A DNA stretch of 64,000 bases. It comes from JAUVPY01 sp034412795. GTDB taxonomy: Bacteria > Chloroflexota > Anaerolineae > 4572-78 > NAK82. Shown here piece by piece: positions 8,381 to 17,159 of the stretch; within the stretch, counting starts at the first letter, position 1; each line of letters begins with the position of its first letter. Location of the stretch: NCBI GenBank assembly GCA_034412795.1, contig DAOUMD010000292.1:1-64000 (forward strand), written 5' to 3'. A program made the position numbers and the translations under genes. Below the pieces are notes generated by a model. That model was not told where the DNA came from. It did no database searches and worked only from the letters and a program-made list of their open reading frames with translations.

Positions 8381-9649
8381 ATGTCAACTTCTTCTTACTA
8401 TAAGAAAAATACCTCTTTTTTTCCAGTGTCTGCCTTTGGCATCGCCCCAGCCAGGGATGCCAGCGCAGTCGGACGCGCTAACCGCTCCACCGTGCTACGC
8501 GCTACGCGTTGGCATGGTCCCGTTTCACGCCGTCAGTTGTCCGAGATCACCGGTTTGGGATCAGCCACGGTCTTTTCCATTGTGGATGAACTCACCACCA
8601 TGGGGTTGCTGGTCGACGATGGCATTGGAGAGTCTACGGGCGGCAGAAAACCAACCCTTTATCGATTCAATCCCGAGGCATTCTATGCAGTTGGCGTAGA
8701 CGTTGGCGGAATGGGACACCTACGAACTGCCCTCACCGATCTGGATGGGAACGTCCTATCCAGAGTTATCAGCCAAATACCAGTCGATGCTTTACCTGAT
8801 CTACTGATCGAGAGGATCGCTACTGCCACAGACCAAGCTGTTATGGAAGCCGGCGTCGAAAAAAAGAATATCAAGGGCATTGGCGTGGCCATGAACGGCA
8901 AGACCGACATTGCCAGTGGCATCGTGCTATACGACGCCCGCCGTATTTGGCCCGATGTACCCGTTCCACTTGCCCAAATGATCACCGACGAAATAGGTCT
9001 TCCCGGTTACGTGGTCAATCACTCAAACGCCATCCCATTGGGTGAGAAGTGGTGTGGTGCTGGTCGTGACCTTGAGACATTTGTATGTATCAACGTAGGC
9101 GTCAACGTGGGCGCCGGTATGATCCTGGATGGCAAGCTGTACACCGGGTCGACCCATCTGGCCGGGCAACTGGGGCATACCGTCGTGGATGACAATGGCC
9201 CGTTGTGTTGGTGTGGAAAGCACGGATGCATTGGAACCATTGCTGGGGGAGACGCGATCGCTAAGCGTGTTATTCGGGATATTCGATTGGGGGCATCCAG
9301 TTCTATTTGCTCTCTGGTGAACGGTAGGCTAGACCTGGTAAGACCAGCCGTAATCGCCCAGGCGGCGGAGGAGGGTGACCCGTATGCGGTCCAAGTTGTC
9401 CAAGACGTGGGGCGTTATCTGGGGATTGGCGTCGCCCTTCTTAACAATCTGTTCAATCCACAGGCGGTCATGGTGGGAGGTAGCATCGTTCAAGCAGGAG
9501 ATGTTCTCTTCCAGGCAATCAGGCAAGCGGCAGCGGCTCGGGCCGTGAGGGAACTTGCCGATGTCCCGATCATGCCCGTTGGCCTGGGCGTGGAGGCCAG
9601 AGCGGTTGGCGCCGCCATCGTCGTGCTCGAGAGACAGTTGACCCTTTAG
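8381..9649 (+). CDS. ROK-family transcriptional regulator
   Basis: 422 residues. An N-terminal winged helix (about 30-85: STVLRATRWHGPVSRRQLSEITGLGSATV) is followed by a ROK sugar-kinase-like domain with GVDVGG, the GVNVGAG glycine block and the zinc-binding ROK signature LCWCGKHGCIG. AAGGAGG at good spacing sets the start. As in NagC/Mlc-type proteins it probably binds a sugar or sugar phosphate and represses nearby genes. It heads a plus-strand run with the epimerase and two permeases and faces the ABC/lyase operon across a shared control region, so it could control both. Confidence 0.9.
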   Translation: MSTSSYYKKNTSFFPVSAFGIAPARDASAVGRANRSTVLRATRWHGPVSRRQLSEITGLGSATVFSIVDELTTMGLLVDDGIGESTGGRKPTLYRFNPEAFYAVGVDVGGMGHLRTALTDLDGNVLSRVISQIPVDALPDLLIERIATATDQAVMEAGVEKKNIKGIGVAMNGKTDIASGIVLYDARRIWPDVPVPLAQMITDEIGLPGYVVNHSNAIPLGEKWCGAGRDLETFVCINVGVNVGAGMILDGKLYTGSTHLAGQLGHTVVDDNGPLCWCGKHGCIGTIAGGDAIAKRVIRDIRLGASSSICSLVNGRLDLVRPAVIAQAAEEGDPYAVQVVQDVGRYLGIGVALLNNLFNPQAVMVGGSIVQAGDVLFQAIRQAAAARAVRELADVPIMPVGLGVEARAVGAAIVVLERQLTL

Positions 9650-9697
9650 GATTATCTTCCGCCGCTTACTTCATATTTCCAAGTGGAGCAAGCCATA

Positions 9698-10885
9698 GTG
9701 TCCACCACCTATGCAAACGACTTCCTGGACCTTGGATGGTTCCGAGATCACTTGACACAGGAGATTCTACCCAAATGGCTCCACCACTCGGTAACCGATG
9801 AGGGGTTCTTCTTTACACAGTTTGACAGGCAATGGAGGCGCCACCCGAGAGAGTATAACACTCTCGTTTCCCACTGCCGGTTACTGTATAATTTCTCGAT
9901 GGGCCACGAACTTACGGGCGGGGAGGAATATCGTAAAGCGGTCGAAGCAGGCGCGCGCTTCTTGATCGAAGCCTATCGAGATCGTGAGTTTGGGGGATGG
10001 TTCCGATCATGCACCAGGGACGGGAGTATAGCAGACTCAAACAAAGATAGTTACGGGCACGCCTTCGCTATGTTTGGCCTATCTCACGCGTTTCGCTGCA
10101 CAGGTAATCAAGACTATCGCAAAGCAGCTTGGGAGACGTGGGAGGTGTTAAGCACACATTTCAAGGACAGGCACGGTGGTTTGATACCCACCATGACCCG
10201 AGATTTCAAGGACTTTGAGGATATCAGATCGCAAAACCCCATTATGCACCTCTTCGAGGCTCTCCTTGCTTTGGGAAGTTTGGAAGGAATGAACCATGCG
10301 TTGGATGAAGCTCAGAAGACGGCTGACTTCGTATTAAAACGACTGTTGCGAAAGGGTGATGGATTACTGCCTGAGTGGTATTCGGAAAATTGGAACGAAC
10401 TTCCTGAAGACCAGGGCGGCCGGATTGATATCGGTCACGCGTTCGAATGGGCTTACCTGCTTTCAACATCAGTTGAGAGAGGTTTACCCAAGGCCTACCT
10501 TACCCACGCAACGAACTTCCTCGAATATGGTTTGCGAATTGGCTACGATGCCATAGATGGAGGAGTATTTCGCTTGGCTTCACCGGATGGCAAATCTCTT
10601 TCAGAGGACAAGCGATGGTGGCCGCAGTGTGAAGCTATCAGGGCCCTCATGCACTTCGCTATCCTACGCGGAAATGATGCCCTCTGGACCCCACTGCTGA
10701 AGACAATACACTTCGTCAAGGAAAACTTTGTTGATGGCAAATACGGCGGATGGTATACATTTAGAGAACCGGGTGTGAGCCTGGTGAGCCAAAATGCAGG
10801 CACAGATAAAGGAGGGGAGTGGAAGGTCGACTATCACGTTGTTGGAACGTGTGTAGAAGCAATACGATTGCAACAAAAACTGTAG
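9698..10885 (+). CDS. AGE-family N-acylglucosamine 2-epimerase-like protein
   Basis: About 395 residues. The first in-frame GTG is at 9683, but GGAG at 9685-9688 lies 9 nt before the GTG at 9698, which I prefer. Alpha/alpha-barrel blocks of the AGE/cellobiose epimerase family are clear: FGGWFRSC, IMHLFEALLAL, RIDIGHAFEWAYLL (catalytic-type His in GHxxEW), WWPQCEAIRA and KGGEWKVDYHV. It epimerises or isomerises an unphosphorylated sugar or acylamino sugar in the cytosol; the exact sugar cannot be told. It follows the ROK gene by about 50 nt. Confidence 0.85.
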   Translation: MSTTYANDFLDLGWFRDHLTQEILPKWLHHSVTDEGFFFTQFDRQWRRHPREYNTLVSHCRLLYNFSMGHELTGGEEYRKAVEAGARFLIEAYRDREFGGWFRSCTRDGSIADSNKDSYGHAFAMFGLSHAFRCTGNQDYRKAAWETWEVLSTHFKDRHGGLIPTMTRDFKDFEDIRSQNPIMHLFEALLALGSLEGMNHALDEAQKTADFVLKRLLRKGDGLLPEWYSENWNELPEDQGGRIDIGHAFEWAYLLSTSVERGLPKAYLTHATNFLEYGLRIGYDAIDGGVFRLASPDGKSLSEDKRWWPQCEAIRALMHFAILRGNDALWTPLLKTIHFVKENFVDGKYGGWYTFREPGVSLVSQNAGTDKGGEWKVDYHVVGTCVEAIRLQQKL

Positions 10886-10986
10886 TACCTCAAATAACGA
10901 GTTTGGATTCCCTCTGTTGTCACAGTTCCATTTTTTTCTCAACAATCCCGCTAGCCGATGAATGCTCGGCTCAGGAAACTTCGATT

Positions 10987-12474
10987 GTGAAGAATCCACT
11001 AGCCATTCAAAAACTCCGAAGCATTTCACGCTCTAAGCCGTTGTGTACGGAGACTGCCAGCTATGCCATCGAGGGTGCCCTGGAGCGCGCCCGGGATTCT
11101 CGGGCAATTCTGGTTGGGCTGATGATGCCCACTGTTACGGTGACGCTTTATGTCTCAATGTTTGCAGTGGCCCTGCCTTCTATCCGTAGTAGCTTCGATG
11201 CCCAGGCCGATCTGATAGCTTGGATTGTCACTGGTTATTCTCTGTCCTTTGTGATCCTAATGCCGCTTTATGGACGGTTGGGTGATGGGCTGGGAAAGCG
11301 TAAGCTCTTTCTGATCGGCATCGTCGTTTTCTTAATCGGTACGTGTATAAGCTTCTTGGCCCCGGATCTACGCCTTCTGGTGATGGGCAGAGTGATCCAG
11401 GGGGCCGGGGCTTCGGGCATCATCCCCTTGGCCATAGCCATCATCTCCGAACTCTTTCCAGTCAGCCAAAGGGGCAAAGCATTAGGCACGTGGAACTCCA
11501 TTGGTCCGGTCGCTCGCATAGCCGGGCCGCTTATGGCCGGATTGTTGATCGTAGTGTGGGGCTGGCGCACCATCTTTGGCCCGCCATTATTGGTTGGGCT
11601 GTTGGCCCCCTTTGTGGTGTGCAGATGCATACCATCCGTGAGAGGCAATGCCCGATCTGGCTTCCTTCATGGTTTCGACTGGATGGGCGTGGTGCTGCTT
11701 GGCGCCGGGGTGATGACCTTTCTTTTTTACGTCTCCAGCAGACCCATTACCGGGATCTCACCTTTCCAAGACGTGCGACTGCTGGCGGCGGCGTTGCTTC
11801 TGATGGGCGGCTTCGTCTTTTGGGAAAGACGACAAACTAGCCCTTTCATATCCTTCGAACTCTTTTCTCGAAGGCTGTTCACTAGCGCCTCGCTGTGTGC
11901 CGGTCTGCGTATGTTCACTATGAGTGGCATTGGTTTTCTTTTGCCACTCTATCTGACAGACGTTCGGGGGCTGAGTGCGGCGTGGATTGGCGTTGTGCTT
12001 GTCATTCACTCTGGTGGGCTTCTGGTGACTTTGCGTCTTGGTGGGCAGTTGGCAGATCGATTGGGCAGTAGTCGCTGGCCGGTGGTGTTGGGCATGTCTA
12101 TGCAAATTGGGGCGATGATCACCTTTGCCACTTTGTCTGGCGGCGCCGCTCTGTCATTGGTAATCATTGGACTGGCGGTCCATGGCCTGGGTGCCGGGTT
12201 GGCCTTGGCTGCACTACACCGGGCCGCCATGGGACAAATACCTCAGGCGCAGATGGGGTTAGCAGCCGGCTTATATAGCATGATCCGCTTCTTTGGCACA
12301 GCCCTCGGCATGACCTTGGGAGGCGCCCTACTACAGCAAGGTCTGGATCGGGGATTGCCGACGATTGACGCCTACCAGACGGTCTATTGGGTCATCGCCG
12401 GATCTGGGCTGGCGGGAGTAATTACCGGTTTGACTTTGAATGAGAAGAAGGCAACGGGGCAGACGAGCTCGTGA
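10987..12474 (+). CDS. MFS transporter (DHA/EmrB-like)
   Basis: About 495 residues from the GTG at 10987, preceded by AGGAAA; the open frame extends back into the epimerase gene, but that part is not membrane-like. Hydrophobic helices run from residue 40 to the end, 12-14 in number. The MFS motif A is seen as YGRLGDGLGKRKLFLIG, and a proline/glycine-rich motif C-like stretch as GASGIIPLAIAII. The length fits the 14-helix DHA2 branch. It could import or export a metabolite of the sugar epimerase pathway. Its stop overlaps the next gene by 4 nt (GTGA). Confidence 0.85.
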   Translation: MKNPLAIQKLRSISRSKPLCTETASYAIEGALERARDSRAILVGLMMPTVTVTLYVSMFAVALPSIRSSFDAQADLIAWIVTGYSLSFVILMPLYGRLGDGLGKRKLFLIGIVVFLIGTCISFLAPDLRLLVMGRVIQGAGASGIIPLAIAIISELFPVSQRGKALGTWNSIGPVARIAGPLMAGLLIVVWGWRTIFGPPLLVGLLAPFVVCRCIPSVRGNARSGFLHGFDWMGVVLLGAGVMTFLFYVSSRPITGISPFQDVRLLAAALLLMGGFVFWERRQTSPFISFELFSRRLFTSASLCAGLRMFTMSGIGFLLPLYLTDVRGLSAAWIGVVLVIHSGGLLVTLRLGGQLADRLGSSRWPVVLGMSMQIGAMITFATLSGGAALSLVIIGLAVHGLGAGLALAALHRAAMGQIPQAQMGLAAGLYSMIRFFGTALGMTLGGALLQQGLDRGLPTIDAYQTVYWVIAGSGLAGVITGLTLNEKKATGQTSS

Positions 12475-13220
12475 GGGCCGGGGATGATACACTGATACAC
12501 ATCTTTGCTGCTATAATCGCTCTGGCAGCGCTTTTTGCGCGAGGATTCAGCGGTTTTGGTTCATCTCTGGTGATGATGCCTTTCTTGATGCTTTTCCTCG
12601 ACGTTAAGACGGCCGTGGTAGCAGCAGCACTGACACAAGTGCCGGTGGGATTCTCCATCGCATTTCATTCCCGGTCTGATATTGATAAACCGTCTCTAAT
12701 CTTATTGCTACCCCCCAGCTTATTGGGCATCATCGCAGGTTCATTTGCCTTAATCAATGTAAACAGCGACCTTCTCAAACGTGTATTCGGAGCTATCACG
12801 GTTTTCTTTGCACTCAGGATCATACTGGCACTTCGTCACAACGCTACAGCTCACAAGAAGTGGCCAGCAAGCGTTGGCTTTATGGTCGGCGCTTTGGGTG
12901 GTGTGTTAGGGGGCGTCTTCGGCACCAGCGGACCGCCGGTGGTTGTGTACCTTGAACAACAAATCTTTAGAAAAGACGTTCTCAGAGCCACGTTACTGGC
13001 CTACTTCCTAGTCATCGATAGCCTGCGGCTGGTCGGCTACACCGTATCCGGGCTAGTCACCTGGCAGGCGGTTACCATCGGCCTGGCGATGATACCCGCT
13101 GCGCTGATAGGCGCCTATTGGGGTACCCGGCTCAATGCCAGCGTCGACGAGCGCACCTTCAGAGTAGCCGTCGGCGCCCTGTTGCTTGCCACAGGGGTGC
13201 TTCTGATAGTCGGTCGTTAA
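12471..13220 (+). CDS. TauE/SafE-family membrane permease
   Basis: 249 residues beginning at a GTG that overlaps the stop of the MFS gene (GTGA), a strong sign of coupling. There are seven to eight hydrophobic segments. Family-typical repeats are ARGFSGFGSSLVMMPFLMLF near the start and GGVFGTSGPPVVVYL in the middle. Members move sulfonates, sulfite or other organic anions across the inner membrane; the substrate here is unknown. Confidence 0.85.
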   Translation: MRAGDDTLIHIFAAIIALAALFARGFSGFGSSLVMMPFLMLFLDVKTAVVAAALTQVPVGFSIAFHSRSDIDKPSLILLLPPSLLGIIAGSFALINVNSDLLKRVFGAITVFFALRIILALRHNATAHKKWPASVGFMVGALGGVLGGVFGTSGPPVVVYLEQQIFRKDVLRATLLAYFLVIDSLRLVGYTVSGLVTWQAVTIGLAMIPAALIGAYWGTRLNASVDERTFRVAVGALLLATGVLLIVGR

Positions 13221-13238
13221 GCAGCTCTGGGACTTGAC

Positions 13239-13260
13239 GTATCTTCTCAGAAAGGTAGGT
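13239..13260 (+). repeat. dispersed repeat GTATCTTCTCA, copy 1
   Basis: The start GTATCTTCTCAGAAAGGTAG matches the opening of intergenic copies at 55691 and 63972. Here the sequence runs directly into the AGGT microsatellite. Confidence 0.5.
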
Positions 13261-13284
13261 AGGTAGGTAGGTAGGTAGGTAGGT
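13253..13284 (+). repeat. tetranucleotide microsatellite (AGGT)x8
   Basis: Eight perfect tandem AGGT units, ending 20 bp before the -35 element of the TIR-nSTAND-FGE promoter. Arrays of this kind change length by slippage. Confidence 0.95.
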
Positions 13285-13304
13285 AAAGATTTACATAAAT
13301 CCTC

Positions 13305-13333
13305 TTGTTTTGCCAGCCAAGATGTTGTATAAT
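13305..13333 (+). promoter_or_regulatory. promoter of TIR-nSTAND-FGE gene
   Basis: A weak -35 TTGTTT (13305-13310), a 17-nt spacer, and a perfect -10 TATAAT (13328-13333). The ATG is at 13376. Confidence 0.55.
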
Positions 13334-13375
13334 GAATGGGGGATGTGGGCACGGTAGAGGAGTAAAGAGAAGCCA

Positions 13376-15913
13376 ATGGCCGATCAGGCTGAACGTGTCT
13401 ACGACGTCTTCATCTCCTACGCCCAAACCGACCGGACCTGGGTGGAAGGTTATCTGCTGCCCGCGCTTGGCTTGCCCCCTGAACGTGTCATTACCCCTAA
13501 GGACTTCCGCCCCGGCGCGGCCGTCGTGGTCGAGTTTGAGCGTGCCGTCATCGACAGCCGCTACACCGTGCTGGTGCTTAGCCCTGCCTACCTGGCCGAC
13601 GAATGGTCCACCTTTGGTGAGCAGTTGACCTCCCACGCGAGTGTAGCGAAAGGGTGCGACCGATTAATCCCACTGCTCTTGCAACCCTGCACACTTCCCT
13701 TGCGCGTCGACTTCCGCGTGCGCCTGGATTGCACCGACGAAGCCAATTGGGAGGGAGAGACCGCCCGCCTGCGTGATCTACTGGATCAGCCGGAGCCAAC
13801 GCCAGAGCGCATCCCATGCCCCTACCCCGGCATGGTACCCTTCCGCGCCGAGGATGCCCGCTTCTTCTATGGACGCGAAGACGAGATCGATGAGCTATTG
13901 CGGCGGCTGCGCCACCAGAGATACCTGTTCATCATCGGTCCGTCGGGCTCAGGTAAAACGTCGTTCCTGTTTGCCGGGCTTATCCCCAAGTTGTACAAAG
14001 TGCATCCAGATCAATGGCTAGTGCGGCAACTGCGTCCGGGACCGAGACCTCTGGACACGCTAAGACAAGTGCTGGGCGTGGAGGATGCCTCGGATGTAGC
14101 GGACTGGCAGCGTTTCGTTGAGAGGCTATTGGCTCAACACCCGCCCTGCCAGCGCCTGTTGTTGGTCATCGACCAGCTCGAGGAGCTCTTCGCCCAGGTA
14201 TCGAAGGCGGAGCAGACGACCTTCATTGCAGCCATCCATGTCCTGCAGGAGGTGCAGGCCTGCACCCTGTTACTGACGTTGCGCGCCGACTTCTACCCTG
14301 ACCTGATGACCAGCGACCTATGGCCAGTACAGCCCGCCGAGCGATTGGACATCGCGCCGTTGCGGGGCGATGCCCTGCGCGATGCCATTACCCTGCCCGC
14401 CCAACGCCAGGGCGTCTACCTGGAGGCGGGGCTACTGGAACGCCTGCTGGCTGATGCCGCGGAAGAGCCTGGAGTTCTCCCCCTCGTCCAAGAAACCATG
14501 CAACTACTGTGGGGGCAGATGGAGCGCCGGCTGCTGCCCCTAAAAGCTTACCAGCGGCTGGGCGGGGATGGTCGCAGCGGTCTAGCCGTGGCTGTGGCGA
14601 CAAAGGCCGACGCCACGCTGGCTGAGCTCTCCTCTGAGCAGCAGTCCATTGCCCGCCGCATCTTTCTGCGCCTTGTGCAGTTCGGCGAGGGGCGGGCCGA
14701 CACCCGCCGCCGGCAGCCCCTGTCCGCCCTGCGCGCTGCCGGCGACGAACCAGACCTATTTGATCAGACACTGCGTCACTTGATGGGCCACCGCCTGCTA
14801 ACGCTCAGCGGTGAGGAAGGAGACTCCGACCGTCTGGCAGATCTCGCTCACGAAGCGCTCATCAGCGGTTGGCCCACCTTCCAGAAGTGGCTGACCGAGC
14901 GCCGAGAGGAGGAGCAGATCCGGCGGCGGCTCGTGAGCGACGTCAAAGAGTGGGAGCGGAGGGACCGTGACGGCTTCTTCCTCTATGAGGGTACCAGGCT
15001 GAAACCGGCACAGGAATGGGCGGCACAAAATGAGAGTGAGCTCAACCAGGCGCTGAGCGAATTCCTGGCAGCCAGCAAGCGGCGAGAGATAAGGCGTAGG
15101 GCATTACAGCGGTTCATCCAGGCCGTAGTTGTGTTATTCGCCATCTTGGGACTCATCTCAGTTGGGCAAGCTTTGCGTGTGAACCTCCTACGCCTCCAGG
15201 CACGGGGCGAAATGGTAAACATTCCTGCTGGTACCGCCCTGCTCGGCACGGATGATCAAAACATACAGCGTGCCTGTCCTCAGCGCGAAGTGGAATTAGC
15301 CGCCTTCTCTCTGCACAAGTACGAAGTGAGCAACCGACAATACGGCTTATGTGTCAAGGCCGGTGTTTGCGATACCCCGATCACATTTGCCAATGAGATA
15401 GACTTCGAAGAGGAAGACCCAAGATTGCCGGTAACCTGGGTGACAGCATTTCAGGCTGCGAAGTTCTGTCGCTGGATTGGAGGTCGGTTACCTACCGAGG
15501 CTGAGTGGGAGCGAGCTGCACGGGGCAGCGATGGTCGACCCTGGCCCTGGGGTAACGAGAATCCGACTCCCCAGCGTGTCAACCTGTTTCTGCCTGAGTA
15601 TGGAAACTCTGTTACTAATACAGTCCGCGTGGATGCCCCCTATTTCATTGGGGGTGCCACGCCTGAGCCTGAAGCGGGCATTATGCACCTGCTAGGTAAT
15701 GTGTGGGAGTGGACGAGTACTCCGACCACGTGCGATGCTGCTTATGACTGTCCAACAGCTTGGGATGGCGAGAGCGAAGTGAAAGCCCTCTACCTGCGCG
15801 GGATGTCGTGGCAAGACGAGCTAGCGAATGATCCATCTCTGGTCAGTCTTGGTAAAGAATGTGTGCCGTTTGGCTTTGCAGACGATGTTGGTTTTCGTTG
15901 TGCTGGCCCGTGA
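13376..15913 (+). CDS. TIR - nSTAND1 NTPase - TM - FGE/SUMF1 fusion protein
   Basis: 845 residues. Residues 8-135 are a TIR domain (YDVFISYAQTDRTWV, VLVLSPAYLADEW; candidate catalytic Glu82). About 150-560 is an nSTAND1-type NTPase with FYGRE, Walker A GPSGSGKTS (188-196), Walker B LLLVIDQLEELF (261-272), RADF and LAHEAL. Residues 579-598 form one membrane helix. Residues 613-845 form a formylglycine-generating-enzyme-like (SUMF1/FGE) domain (MVNIPAGT, GGRLPTEAEWERAARG, GNVWEWTS, DVGFRCA). The layout puts TIR and NTPase on one side of the membrane and FGE, a likely ligand-binding head, on the other. Conflict or programmed-death signalling is inferred from domain company. Confidence 0.9.
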   Translation: MADQAERVYDVFISYAQTDRTWVEGYLLPALGLPPERVITPKDFRPGAAVVVEFERAVIDSRYTVLVLSPAYLADEWSTFGEQLTSHASVAKGCDRLIPLLLQPCTLPLRVDFRVRLDCTDEANWEGETARLRDLLDQPEPTPERIPCPYPGMVPFRAEDARFFYGREDEIDELLRRLRHQRYLFIIGPSGSGKTSFLFAGLIPKLYKVHPDQWLVRQLRPGPRPLDTLRQVLGVEDASDVADWQRFVERLLAQHPPCQRLLLVIDQLEELFAQVSKAEQTTFIAAIHVLQEVQACTLLLTLRADFYPDLMTSDLWPVQPAERLDIAPLRGDALRDAITLPAQRQGVYLEAGLLERLLADAAEEPGVLPLVQETMQLLWGQMERRLLPLKAYQRLGGDGRSGLAVAVATKADATLAELSSEQQSIARRIFLRLVQFGEGRADTRRRQPLSALRAAGDEPDLFDQTLRHLMGHRLLTLSGEEGDSDRLADLAHEALISGWPTFQKWLTERREEEQIRRRLVSDVKEWERRDRDGFFLYEGTRLKPAQEWAAQNESELNQALSEFLAASKRREIRRRALQRFIQAVVVLFAILGLISVGQALRVNLLRLQARGEMVNIPAGTALLGTDDQNIQRACPQREVELAAFSLHKYEVSNRQYGLCVKAGVCDTPITFANEIDFEEEDPRLPVTWVTAFQAAKFCRWIGGRLPTEAEWERAARGSDGRPWPWGNENPTPQRVNLFLPEYGNSVTNTVRVDAPYFIGGATPEPEAGIMHLLGNVWEWTSTPTTCDAAYDCPTAWDGESEVKALYLRGMSWQDELANDPSLVSLGKECVPFGFADDVGFRCAGP

Positions 15914-16082
15914 GAAATGTCTAATGGAAAGCCAGTGAGAAACAAGAGGTGAGATCGAGCAATCACCAGATGGCAGGCGTGTCGACAAGATGGCGCGCAT
16001 AACGTGCTGGAAGTTGTGCAGACGCTCGGCGCTCTGGCATCAATCTGACTGGCTCGTAACCTTATATGGAGGGTTAGGAAGC

Positions 16083-17141
16083 ATGTTAAAGAAGCTAATG
16101 ATCCCCACCCTGCTCTCAGTTATTCTGGCCCTGATGGCCGCGCAGTGTAATGCACCGACCCCAGAGGTGGCTCAAAGGGAAGAGATTGCCGCCGAGGAAG
16201 TAGAAGTGGAGGTTCTCATTACTCAAGAGACACAGGTGGAAGAAGTATTAGTCGAACCCATGGCATCCACGGAGGGTGGGGAAAAGCCAATAGAGACTGG
16301 AGAAAGAATTGATCTGGACCAGATCTTTGATCTTGACGACTGGCCGACCCCGGTGAGTTGCAGCCCAGAAAATCCTGAACTCACCCGAGTTACGTCTGAA
16401 CATATAGAATCAGAGAGCGAATCAGACAGTCTTTATATTGTTACCCTGATATATCAGAACACAGAAAATCAGGTGTTCCGCATAACCATTCAAGGCCCGA
16501 GCAAAGATGCCGTTTGGACCTATTTGGAAGAGTTGGAAATATGTCTTGAAGCGGTCGGATGGGACAAAACAGAGGAGGTCGTCGAAGATATACCCGAAGA
16601 GGAAATGCTCGAAGAGGAGGTCTGGGCTGAAGAGGTTGTTGAAGAGACTGTTATGGAGGAAGTTAGCAAAGAGGATACCCAGGCTGATACTTATGCTGAA
16701 ACCGCAGAAGAACTGATCATCACAATGGAATTACTGGCGGCAGAGGTGAAAGACACCGCCATGTTCTTCGTCGTATACTACATCTTCGACCCTAAGATTG
16801 GCGATATGCCCCATTACTATGAAACCAAAATTCAGCGGGCAGCGATAGTCTGGACAGACGTTTGGATGGGCACGGTGAGAACCTCTATGCTGATATTCAG
16901 CTATGGATTCCCGTCGATCACTTCTGAGACTGTCAAAGCTGGCGATGGTCCAGTTCGAATAGTAGACCCACCTGGTGGAGGAGTACATCCAAACAATGCA
17001 CAGTATAATGTCTACGTCGAAAATCAGGATGCGAAAGGTGTTGATAGTGAATACAAGATAGGCGGGGGCTGGAAATTCTTCGGAACAAGGTCACCGCTAG
17101 ATGCAACACCAACCCCCACACCGACGAACACCAAGCCATAG
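16083..17141 (+). CDS. acidic lipoprotein, unknown function
   Basis: 352 residues from the ATG at 16083 (AGGAAGC just upstream); the frame is open further back, but that extension lacks a signal peptide. The N-terminus is a lipoprotein signal with lipobox MAAQC (Cys22). Two Glu/Val-rich low-complexity stretches (about 30-75 and 180-215) flank a small folded part (100-170), and a second domain (225-340) follows. It ends in a Thr/Pro-rich tail. No family recognised. It sits between the TIR-nSTAND-FGE and caspase-TIR genes, so it may be an outer partner of that module (inference). Confidence 0.8.
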   Translation: MLKKLMIPTLLSVILALMAAQCNAPTPEVAQREEIAAEEVEVEVLITQETQVEEVLVEPMASTEGGEKPIETGERIDLDQIFDLDDWPTPVSCSPENPELTRVTSEHIESESESDSLYIVTLIYQNTENQVFRITIQGPSKDAVWTYLEELEICLEAVGWDKTEEVVEDIPEEEMLEEEVWAEEVVEETVMEEVSKEDTQADTYAETAEELIITMELLAAEVKDTAMFFVVYYIFDPKIGDMPHYYETKIQRAAIVWTDVWMGTVRTSMLIFSYGFPSITSETVKAGDGPVRIVDPPGGGVHPNNAQYNVYVENQDAKGVDSEYKIGGGWKFFGTRSPLDATPTPTPTNTKP

Positions 17142-17159
17142 GTAAAACGGAGGCACCAT

